Source: Oligoflexia bacterium
Lineage (GTDB): Bacteria > Bdellovibrionota_B > Oligoflexia > Oligoflexales > JAGOVF01
Length of the DNA: 52,787 nucleotides
Assembly: GCA_030432875.1 (NCBI GenBank)
Contig: JAUILP010000017.1
Coordinates: 1 to 52,787, forward strand
Direction of reading: 5' to 3'
Shown here: positions 16,897 to 24,324 of the stretch, piece by piece
Layout of the letters: every line of letters begins with the position of its first letter
How positions within the stretch are numbered: the stretch's first letter is position 1
Made by a program: the position numbers and the translations under genes
The notes under the pieces: model-generated
What the model was told of the DNA's origin: nothing
The model's database searches: none
Seen by the model: only the letters and a program-made list of their open reading frames with translations

Positions 16897-19632
16897 TTAC
16901 AATTTTTTCATCTCAGCAACAATTTCTGTCATAAGAACTATTATTGGTTGTGTTTTATCCTTAGCAAAATCGATTTCCTTTTTTAGGGCAGCTACAATTG
17001 ACTCATCAGGCACCATAGGAAGGAGCCTAAGTATTTGTGTTCTTCCATATTCATCGCCATATGACCTTTTTATGGCGTCAACCAATTCTTTTGTGACAAT
17101 TTCGGGTAATTTTTCGGGGATAGTAGAAAGAAAATATTCCTTTAATAAATTGGTAAATTCATCCCTATCTTGATTATTGATGCTGTTATATGTGGCATAT
17201 TCTTTATTGCTGAGTTCGTAGATGATTTGTTTAAATCCTTCAGGACTTTTGCTTCTCAATAAAAATTTTTTTGCTGCTTCTAAAGTTTCTAGAAATTTAG
17301 TTCTTTTTAATCTTTGAGGCTGCTCAGCCCCTAAATAAGACATTTGGGGCCAGTGAAGCTCTCCTGTGATATAATTAGAAAATATTTTTCCAATGGAAGG
17401 ATCGATATCTCTGCGGTCTAATTCATCTATAGCCCAAATGCGAAAATCTGCAGTTGGTTTTCCCATGATTGTGGCTAAGGCTATTTGCGCCTCTTTTCCT
17501 GGTATGCGGCTAATATATTCCATACTCTTATTAACGAAGTACTCAGTTTCTGGTTTAGGATAATCGAAAAAATCCATTAAACTTATGGCACAATTCCCGC
17601 CCAAGCTCCGACCATCAAGATAGTTAAAAATTTGTTCAATTTGACTATCATTTTGCGCGCTTCTAATGTACTTGATGACAACATCGCTGGCATCGTCGAT
17701 ATCACCAGGGATCATCATTAAATAGTCTAATACGGCTTGGTAGCGCTCATCTTTTACATAGTAGCGGTACCTTTGTGGGGCAATGTTTATTTCGGAAAAT
17801 GTAAACTGGTAAAGCCCGTCAATTATTTTTTTTCTGAAATTTATATCTTTTTCATTGAATAGCCAGTCTAACAGCGGATTAGCTGCTTTGGGGGTCTTTA
17901 TTTTTAACAGTAGTTCAACAGCAATCGGCCCTAATTCTTTGAAGCGACTCTTAAAAAGTACGGCAAGAGCGTCGACATGCATATCAGAAAAATTAGTGCG
18001 TTCGATCATTTTGGCTGTAATGGCATGACGAAAATCACTATCTATAGTGCTATTTCGAATGAGCACAAGAGTTGCCTCTTCTGATTTGAGCTCATTAACT
18101 AATTCCAACCCTAAATACTGTACATTAGAATACTGACTTAAAAACAAGTCTGCTAAGTCAGGGAGCAATTCTTCTTCAATCGTACGCCTCAGCAAAAATA
18201 GGCGAACCTTTTCTCTGAGTTCACTGTTATCATGTTCTAACAGTCTCAATACATCGTGGTTAACTTCATAGAGATAGGAAGCTTCCAAAATGTTAAAAGC
18301 AGAATTTATCGTTGCTTCCTGCTTTGATTTTTTTGCAATTGTCGTAACAATCAACGGGACGGTTGAAGGTTCTATGCCATATTTAATTAACAGTTTTTCA
18401 GTTTTGCGTACCAACGAAGTCCTGACTTCTCCGAGTAATTTCACAAGTGAATTTCGAATTGAGATTGGAATTTTGTCTAAATAATTTAAAGACCAAAAGG
18501 CTATGCGTACTAAATCTTTGTCTCCTTTAGTAAATGCATCAATTAAAACTTGGTATTTTTTATCATCAATTTGTCCTCGGCGCAGGAGTGCGAGCTGCGC
18601 ATGAATGGTTAAGGTAGACGCTTTGGCATGCAGCGCAATATCTGTTAAATATGCCCGAAAATCATTTAGCGTCAGCATCTTTTCATGGTAGAGAATATAG
18701 AGAAGAGTGGTGTTATTATCACCTGTTTCAAACACAGCATTATAGTCAATGCTGTAGTTTTGAAGCTGCTTAGCTAACTCAGGTAAAGTTATCGTTTGTG
18801 GTGAGCTTTCGTTAAATAGTTTTTTAAGATCTGCTTGATAATGAAGTAACCTTAATTTTTGTCTCATTGTTGAATCTGATCTTATAGCAGAAGAAACCAC
18901 ATCGAGTGTCAATTTGCTAAAATGCAAGGTAGCAATCGAAGAAGCAATTTTTTGACTAAATATATCTGCTGCTGAGTGTGCTTTTAAGGGATCTTTTATC
19001 AAATAGAGGTAAGCATCCTGAGAATCTGGAAATGTTTTAAGTTTTTCCCTCAGCGGAAAAAGAAGAGCATAGGTTTTTTCAGACTCACTTTCATAGCTAA
19101 AACTAAAAAAGATATATTTTTTGCCCTCTGAAGAAAACATACCCGAAGCAACTTCTTGCTTCTCTTGCCCTTCTTTACAGCTGGGGCCCGCATACTCAAA
19201 CCCACACTGAGAAAAATCATCCAATACGCTGTTGATATCGGGGTCATTATTGCCATTATCAAAAACGCTATAGTTATCCAGTTTGGTTACCCAAAGATTA
19301 GTCAGTTCCTTTTTTTCTGTTAAAAGATCGCCCTGAACTATATCTATATTACTTTCCAAAAATTTTAGGCCCAACGAAACATTGGTGCTGGTTTTAATTT
19401 TTAGGTCCGCATTGTTGAGAGCGGGGCTCGTGGCTGATTCTTGTTCAGCGGGCATTTGGTCTAATGGGGTCGGAGATGACTGGCTAGGGAGTGGGGTTTG
19501 AACTTTTTGCGCACTAGATCCGCAGTACACTAAGAAAAACCATGAAAAAGCAACTAAAAACATGTTCATATATCTATAGGTGCATGATATTAGGTGTTTT
19601 CTATTATTTAGAGGCCAAATTCTATAAGCCAT
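16897..19632 (-). CDS. Large lipoprotein with HEAT-like helical repeats
   Basis: A 911-residue protein from the ATG at 19632, which has AAGGGG about nine bases upstream; a TTG at 19650 would add six residues and is less likely. The signal segment ends FLVYC (cysteine near residue 37), followed by a Pro/Ser/Gln-rich tether, so it is probably a lipoprotein. An alpha/beta region to about residue 210 is followed by a long run of paired helices of about 35 residues, such as LELVNELKSEEATLVLIRN and IAVELLLKIKTPKAANPLL, as in HEAT or armadillo-type solenoids used as scaffolds. It is convergent with the lipoprotein/barrel operon. It could act as a periplasmic scaffold; no enzyme motif was seen. Confidence 0.7.
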   Translation of the reverse strand: MAYRIWPLNNRKHLISCTYRYMNMFLVAFSWFFLVYCGSSAQKVQTPLPSQSSPTPLDQMPAEQESATSPALNNADLKIKTSTNVSLGLKFLESNIDIVQGDLLTEKKELTNLWVTKLDNYSVFDNGNNDPDINSVLDDFSQCGFEYAGPSCKEGQEKQEVASGMFSSEGKKYIFFSFSYESESEKTYALLFPLREKLKTFPDSQDAYLYLIKDPLKAHSAADIFSQKIASSIATLHFSKLTLDVVSSAIRSDSTMRQKLRLLHYQADLKKLFNESSPQTITLPELAKQLQNYSIDYNAVFETGDNNTTLLYILYHEKMLTLNDFRAYLTDIALHAKASTLTIHAQLALLRRGQIDDKKYQVLIDAFTKGDKDLVRIAFWSLNYLDKIPISIRNSLVKLLGEVRTSLVRKTEKLLIKYGIEPSTVPLIVTTIAKKSKQEATINSAFNILEASYLYEVNHDVLRLLEHDNSELREKVRLFLLRRTIEEELLPDLADLFLSQYSNVQYLGLELVNELKSEEATLVLIRNSTIDSDFRHAITAKMIERTNFSDMHVDALAVLFKSRFKELGPIAVELLLKIKTPKAANPLLDWLFNEKDINFRKKIIDGLYQFTFSEINIAPQRYRYYVKDERYQAVLDYLMMIPGDIDDASDVVIKYIRSAQNDSQIEQIFNYLDGRSLGGNCAISLMDFFDYPKPETEYFVNKSMEYISRIPGKEAQIALATIMGKPTADFRIWAIDELDRRDIDPSIGKIFSNYITGELHWPQMSYLGAEQPQRLKRTKFLETLEAAKKFLLRSKSPEGFKQIIYELSNKEYATYNSINNQDRDEFTNLLKEYFLSTIPEKLPEIVTKELVDAIKRSYGDEYGRTQILRLLPMVPDESIVAALKKEIDFAKDKTQPIIVLMTEIVAEMKKL

Positions 19633-19867
19633 AACCTTACCCCTTATCAAAGGAACGAATGCTAATTACCCACAAACAGAGCAAATTGCCCTACGAGTTG
19701 AAATCATGGTTGATGCGATTTAATTAAGCACACATAAGAGTTTCTAAAATGTAAATTTCCGATTTCTTAACCTGGTTTTATCATGGTTTTGGTGTTTTCG
19801 CAAGAATTGCTTATTAATGTCTTTAGAATCACGGTCTAGAAGTGAACGCTAGGAGGCCATTTTTGTA

Positions 19868-20164
19868 TTAAAGAAGGATTTTATCTTTTTCAAAAGAGCT
19901 TTTGTAAGCCTCTGCAAAATCAGAATACGCTACAATATCGATCTTAAATGGAAAATTACTATTGCTCATTTTTTCCCTAATTATGCTAATTTCCCGCATC
20001 ATATCCTTTTGAGATTCGACCATAATATCGACATCAGAGTAGGGTGTAAAATCACCGCGAGCGCGAGAGCCAAACAACCAAACTTTGCAGCCGAGTTCTT
20101 TTAGCGGGTTTACAATCATAACCTGCATGAGATGGAGTTGGGATGCATTTAAGCCAAAAGTCAT
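19868..20164 (-). CDS. MNT-type minimal nucleotidyltransferase (antitoxin-like)
   Basis: A 98-residue protein with the polymerase-beta-like signature GSRARG at residues 32-37 followed by SDVDIMV, giving the metal-binding pair D44 and D46. In MNT-HEPN (type VII) toxin-antitoxin pairs such proteins add nucleotides to, and so silence, the HEPN toxin. It lies directly after the HEPN-like gene, with start and stop overlapping by four bases (ATGA), so the two are translated together. Confidence 0.85.
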   Translation of the reverse strand: MTFGLNASQLHLMQVMIVNPLKELGCKVWLFGSRARGDFTPYSDVDIMVESQKDMMREISIIREKMSNSNFPFKIDIVAYSDFAEAYKSSFEKDKILL

Positions 20165-20520
20165 TTTTTCTCAAAAACCTCTGCTAATCTTTGACTAAAA
20201 GGTAAAAAACTTAAAGCGAATGCGTAAACTTTTTCAGCAAGTTCTTCATTATAGGTGAGGGAGGAAATATTACGCATATCTATTGCTCTTAACCAGAGGT
20301 CTATGTCACCGATATACTGGTTTTGGGCTAATTCTCTGATGATATCTTTGGGAGCCGTAGTGCTTGTCCCCATTAATTTTTTGCCCGTTTTCCAGCCCAG
20401 TTCCACGCAAAACTCAAAACGCTGAATAACCGAATCTCGGATAAACTCATTTTTTTCTTGGGCCAAGGCTTGCTCAAGTTTGATGACGGCTTTTTTGTAG
20501 GAATCAATGGATGTCACCAT
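20161..20520 (-). CDS. HEPN-like protein (HI0074 family) with altered catalytic motif
   Basis: A 119-residue helical protein of the nucleotidyltransferase substrate-binding/HEPN type, with the family segments RFEFCVELGWKTGKKLM (about 34-50) and PKDIIRELAQ (58-66). The HEPN RNase motif normally reads RN..SH.Y; here it is R83-N-I-S-S-L88-T-Y, with CTC (Leu) where CAC (His) is expected, so RNase activity is doubtful. It is the first gene of a two-gene unit with the MNT protein. It may be a disarmed toxin or a non-catalytic partner. Confidence 0.82.
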   Translation of the reverse strand: MVTSIDSYKKAVIKLEQALAQEKNEFIRDSVIQRFEFCVELGWKTGKKLMGTSTTAPKDIIRELAQNQYIGDIDLWLRAIDMRNISSLTYNEELAEKVYAFALSFLPFSQRLAEVFEKK

Positions 20521-20556
20521 ATAAAAAATTCCTCTTAATTAGAAGCTATGCAAATA

Positions 20557-20588
20557 ACCCATCCCCCTCTAAAAAAAGGGGGGCGGGT
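20557..20588. repeat. GC-rich hairpin with A-rich loop
   Basis: The arms ACCCATCCCCC and GGGGGGCGGGT pair with one mismatch around a loop containing seven A. It resembles the palindrome at 3473-3493. It sits between the protein-glutaminase gene and the HEPN gene, both on the - strand. No T run follows on either strand, so it is more likely a dispersed repeat than a classical terminator. Confidence 0.55.
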
Positions 20589-20654
20589 AACGGAATACTA
20601 AAAAAAAATTATTCTTTACGCTTAAGAGGTAAGAACCATAAACTCTGCACTTAC

Positions 20655-21581
20655 CTATATTCCTTGTTGATTTTCGGGCTCAGTAGGGGGGGTATTTATT
20701 GTGGCATTATCTATATCGATGATAAGATCTTCTACTTCATTGATATGCCATGGTGGTAAATCACCTAATTCTTTTATAGGATTGCGCTTGAGGGCAATGA
20801 GACGATTCCATTCCGCGTTAAAAAAGCCTTTTTGATCGATATAGGAATATTTTGCATTATCTCCAGATGTTTTTACACAAGCATCATAGGGGCTTACGGA
20901 TTCGCCTTGGCACAGGGAGAATCTAATCTTTGCGTCGTTATTTTCGTCAACACTTTTAGCCCAATCATCGACGAGCATGGGGCCGCTGGGGTCTATAGCA
21001 GGATCTATAACATAAGCCTCTACACCATCATATACCAGTGGAACGACATGATACCACCAGCTCACAAAGCCTGAGGGATGATTAGAGGTGCGAACCTTTA
21101 GGTTGCCAAAAACAAAGAGTTTATATACCTTGCCGGTAAAGCCACTGGTTTTTATGTGATCTCTAAAGACATCGGCCCGGGCGTAGCAGCCGTCATCAGG
21201 ATAAAGCCACGTCGGTCGCCGTAGAAAATCAGTAGTATCGACTTTCCAGTCCATAAAACGCTCATCCCGGCCTAATTCAAATGCTTGCACAATTTCGTTA
21301 TAGTCTGACCACGCCTCGAGTTTGCTAAAATCAAGGTCGTTCAAAGGAGCTGCGTGGGATATGGCAATATCGGAAGTGCTAGAGGAGCTTGATGTAGCAT
21401 GCAACTTTGCTATTTTAAGGTTGTAGAGTTTTAAGCCCGTGTGAATGATTTCTTCAAAGTCTGTGCCTTCGGGACGTATGGCACTTATTAGTGGATTCGC
21501 GGCATAAGTTGCCCCAACACTAGAAAAACCAAAGATCAAACTCAATGCAAACGTGCGCACCGCCGAGATTCTAAGAGTCAT
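20655..21581 (-). CDS. Secreted protein-glutaminase-like deamidase
   Basis: A 308-residue exported protein with a signal peptide at about residues 1-28 ending ATYAA. The central region matches the bacterial protein-glutaminase pattern (a transglutaminase-like Cys-His-Asp fold that converts protein-bound glutamine to glutamate): WLYPDDGCYARAD with C132, SWWYHVVPLV with H178 and YVIDPAID with D193. The residues before about 90 may be a pro-region, as in known protein-glutaminases, and the tail after 280 is Asn/Pro-rich. In a predatory or host-associated bacterium it could act on foreign proteins; that role is inference. It has its own upstream region and is divergent from the following lipoprotein gene. 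Confidence 0.78.
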   Translation of the reverse strand: MTLRISAVRTFALSLIFGFSSVGATYAANPLISAIRPEGTDFEEIIHTGLKLYNLKIAKLHATSSSSSTSDIAISHAAPLNDLDFSKLEAWSDYNEIVQAFELGRDERFMDWKVDTTDFLRRPTWLYPDDGCYARADVFRDHIKTSGFTGKVYKLFVFGNLKVRTSNHPSGFVSWWYHVVPLVYDGVEAYVIDPAIDPSGPMLVDDWAKSVDENNDAKIRFSLCQGESVSPYDACVKTSGDNAKYSYIDQKGFFNAEWNRLIALKRNPIKELGDLPPWHINEVEDLIIDIDNATINTPPTEPENQQGI

Positions 21582-21878
21582 ATTTTCCTCCGGACATAGG
21601 GTGTTTTCAATGAGTATAGATTAATGATAGCACCGAGAAAAGCATTATTAGTGACGGCACAATAAATCATTTTTACTTTGTCGGTCAGCGATTTCAAGGA
21701 GTACGCAGGTTTTCACCTTTAAGTAGGGTGGCAATGTGAGAAAAAAATAATAATATTGGGTAGATATCCTTAGGTGCTTGCCCTAGATAAAACTAGTACC
21801 GCAGATTTTGAGCTTTTTACTCAACTTCTTGTTAAGGAAGGCCGAAAAGTAGGCAATCCTTCGCGCAGAGGTTCATTA
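21582..21878. other. Divergent intergenic region
   Basis: Holds the promoters of the protein-glutaminase gene (left) and the lipoprotein gene (right), which I could not place exactly. An in-frame GTG at 21774 would lengthen the right-hand gene by 35 residues, but the added residues precede a signal peptide and are not preferred. Confidence 0.4.
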
Positions 21879-22970
21879 ATGAAAAAAATCAATATTTCAA
21901 TCTCGTCATTCTTATTATTTGTATTTTGTCACTGTAAACCCCAAGATAAAAAGCCAAGAGCAAAGAATTCTGTAGTCCCAGTTCCTGTGGCTGAAGAAGC
22001 CTTACCAGCGGTGCAAGGCAATGCGGCAAATGGCATGGGCAGTCCTGCACCAGCATCTACGATTATGAGCGAATCCGAAGAGGCAGTAAGTGAAAATTTA
22101 GTTACGGAAAAAGTCTTATTTAGCGCCATAAAAACTGAGCATGTTTATGCTGATGGCCTATGGATATTTGAGCTGGAAGATGCTCCCATTAAAACGGGCA
22201 AGATCGAGATATATAGCGACCCTGATGGCGCGAAGGGAATAATAATTACTGAAGCTTCTGTTGAAGCCAGCAAAGCCTATCTAAAATTAGATTTTAATAT
22301 AGAGCCGACTAGTGCTTTTGCTGATGGCGGCTTTATCTATTTGAAAGCTCTCGCGCCAAGTGCGAACAGCGATTCGGTTTATTTTTCCTTGAATAATACG
22401 GAGCAACTCGGTTGGTATTTTTTTTCTTCTGCGACGGAGTATCAATTAATGCGGGCCAATAATTGCGGCGGCGGGAATGCTGACTGCCCTTTACGGGAAG
22501 CCTTTTCTTTTAAACCAGGCAATAATTTTATCGAAATTAAAGATAGAGAGGCTGGTATCAAATTAGATGCCCTGATCATTAGTAAGAAACCAGACCTTAA
22601 AATAGCTGATATTCTGTCAGAGCAAAAATCGACACTGACGATTGAAATTCCTTCGTTAGGGCAAACGAGTGAAGGCACGCTAAAAATAGTGTTTTCCTGC
22701 CTCATTCAGGACGAGACCTATAAACTTTCTGCGCCTCATTTTGTTAATGATTCTGAAGATATTTATGATTTTCATCTGATAAATTTAAAAGTTAACAGCA
22801 AGGATAATGAACTCTATCATACTTTTAACGAACTCCAAAAAACAGCTCTCAATAAAGGTGATCATGCTCTGGAGGAATCTGGTCAAGAAAAAATATTGAC
22901 GGTTCTCAAAGAGCAGGGGCCAGAAATGGACACTATTGAAATCGTTTATTCGTTAAAAAAATCAAACTAG
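21879..22970 (+). CDS. Hypothetical lipoprotein
   Basis: A 363-residue protein from the ATG at 21879, chosen because AGAGG lies about eight bases upstream and the following residues form a signal peptide (MKKINISISSFLLFVFCHC). One of the cysteines at 17 or 19 is the likely lipid site, although the residues before it do not form a textbook lipobox. A Pro/Ala/Glu-rich tether follows, then a beta-rich region (about 85-230) that recalls carbohydrate-binding jelly-roll modules, with strand-like segments such as AYLKLDFNI and a Cys-containing loop ANNCGGGNADCPLREA. The C-terminal 120 residues are unassigned. Function unknown. Confidence 0.65.
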   Translation: MKKINISISSFLLFVFCHCKPQDKKPRAKNSVVPVPVAEEALPAVQGNAANGMGSPAPASTIMSESEEAVSENLVTEKVLFSAIKTEHVYADGLWIFELEDAPIKTGKIEIYSDPDGAKGIIITEASVEASKAYLKLDFNIEPTSAFADGGFIYLKALAPSANSDSVYFSLNNTEQLGWYFFSSATEYQLMRANNCGGGNADCPLREAFSFKPGNNFIEIKDREAGIKLDALIISKKPDLKIADILSEQKSTLTIEIPSLGQTSEGTLKIVFSCLIQDETYKLSAPHFVNDSEDIYDFHLINLKVNSKDNELYHTFNELQKTALNKGDHALEESGQEKILTVLKEQGPEMDTIEIVYSLKKSN

Positions 22971-23091
22971 GCAGGTTTTTCTCTACTAAAAACTCAAAAT
23001 GATATTGACCCTTTGCGTCTGGAAATTTAATGTTTAACAGTAAACTATTGAGGCTTTTGTTATGGCTACCAAATATTGAGGGGTATTTGCT

Positions 23092-23502
23092 ATGGGCGTT
23101 AAGATTTCAGGAGCTCTTTTTTCAGGATACTCCACTACAACAAGACACGAGTCTGGCTCAGAAGTCAGCACCACAGCTCCCAAAGATAATGGTGGTGACG
23201 GTTCTTTATTTTCCCCCACCGATTTACTTGTCGCTGCTTATGGATCCTGTGCGGCAACAACCATGGCTCTAGTAGCCAGGCGTGAAAATATATCCCTAGA
23301 GTCTATCTCATGGGAATTAGAAAAAAATATGGTCAGTGATCCTGACCGGAGAATCGGTAGCATCACAGGAACAATAGCCATAACGATGGCTGGTGATGAA
23401 CAAAATTTTAAAAGGTTGGCTAACATAGCGAAAACTTGTCCGGTGGCCTTATCGCTTGCACCATCTTTAAGCATTAATGTAGCCGTGATGCTGGTGTCTT
23501 GA
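23092..23502 (+). CDS. OsmC-family peroxiredoxin-like protein
   Basis: A 136-residue protein of the OsmC/YhfA group, dimeric thiol-dependent hydroperoxide reductases. The two conserved cysteines are seen: AAYGSCAATTMA (C54) and the later KTCPVALSLAP (C119). The SPTDLLVAA segment just before the first cysteine is typical. GAGGGG lies about eight bases before the ATG. Specific role (organic peroxide detoxification versus another thiol reaction) is not settled by sequence. Confidence 0.88.
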   Translation: MGVKISGALFSGYSTTTRHESGSEVSTTAPKDNGGDGSLFSPTDLLVAAYGSCAATTMALVARRENISLESISWELEKNMVSDPDRRIGSITGTIAITMAGDEQNFKRLANIAKTCPVALSLAPSLSINVAVMLVS

Positions 23503-23554
23503 TGTTAGGGTATAAAGAAAAATAGAGCATGGGCTCTCTTGGTTTTTATACTGA

Positions 23555-24286
23555 TCAAAATGGGTATGAGTAAACCCCTCTCAATATAGTAATCACGCCA
23601 ACCCCTAAAAGTAGAAATGCGCTTAATACCTGTAAAAATTTACGAGGTATTTTATCCAAAGAAAAACGGGCTAAGGCAGGGCTAACGACCATAATGGGTA
23701 GGGTTCCCAGTCCAAAGGCAAACATAAATGCGCCGCCCCAAAAAGTGCTGTGACTTCCTAAAGACATAGCTAATGCAGGTGTCAGGCTGGCGCAAGGTAA
23801 AAAGACTGTTAATAGACCAAGGAGTCCCGCTCGTTGCCAGCCCTTAAGAGATAGGGCAAACTGAGAAAATGAATGCAGAAGTTTTTCTACCTTTTGAGGG
23901 AGCAAACGAATCCCTATGAGGTGGGCTCTTTTAAAAAGGAGGCTCAAAGAAAATAAACATAAAAAACTGCCTACAGTGATGGATAGGAGTGCTCCTCCCG
24001 AGGCATTAAATAAAAAAATATTTTGGGAAATTGCTCCTAGGCTCAGTCCCATAAGGGTATAAGAAAATATACGCGCGAAATTATAAAGCCATAGGCTTAT
24101 ATTTTTATAATGACTTTCATTTCCAAGTGAGGCACAAACAAGAGGGGTACACATAAAGGCGCAGTGCAGCGATGCGACAAAACTAAAAGATAGTACTGCA
24201 ATAAAGCCAGTCCAATCTAATGGGCTAAGACCCATAAGCTCGTGGATGTGAGTGGTGGTTGCGTGGTGCATGTGTTGAAAAGGCAT
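23555..24286 (-). CDS. TauE/SafE-like (DsbD_2/UreH-type) membrane protein next to the cbb3 genes
   Basis: A 243-residue inner-membrane protein with about six helices and a His-rich start (MPFQHMHHATTTHIHE) that could bind copper. The segment SFVASLHCAFMCTPLVCA, with its cysteines, and a second conserved block LLGLLTVFLPCASLTPALA fit the family often found beside ccoG/ccoI/ccoS and thought to help copper handling or cytochrome maturation. It is divergent from ccoI, with start codons 39 bases apart, so a shared control region is likely. Transported substrate unknown. Confidence 0.78.
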   Translation of the reverse strand: MPFQHMHHATTTHIHELMGLSPLDWTGFIAVLSFSFVASLHCAFMCTPLVCASLGNESHYKNISLWLYNFARIFSYTLMGLSLGAISQNIFLFNASGGALLSITVGSFLCLFSLSLLFKRAHLIGIRLLPQKVEKLLHSFSQFALSLKGWQRAGLLGLLTVFLPCASLTPALAMSLGSHSTFWGGAFMFAFGLGTLPIMVVSPALARFSLDKIPRKFLQVLSAFLLLGVGVITILRGVYSYPF

Positions 24287-24324
24287 ATTTTTTTCATTTT
24301 AAAAATTTGAAATACTCAAAAACT

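Noticed and set aside
24309..24321. FNR/ANR-like palindrome TTGAAATACTCAA upstream of ccoI
   Set aside because: The half-sites TTGA and TCAA are five bases apart, not six, so it is one base short of the FNR consensus.
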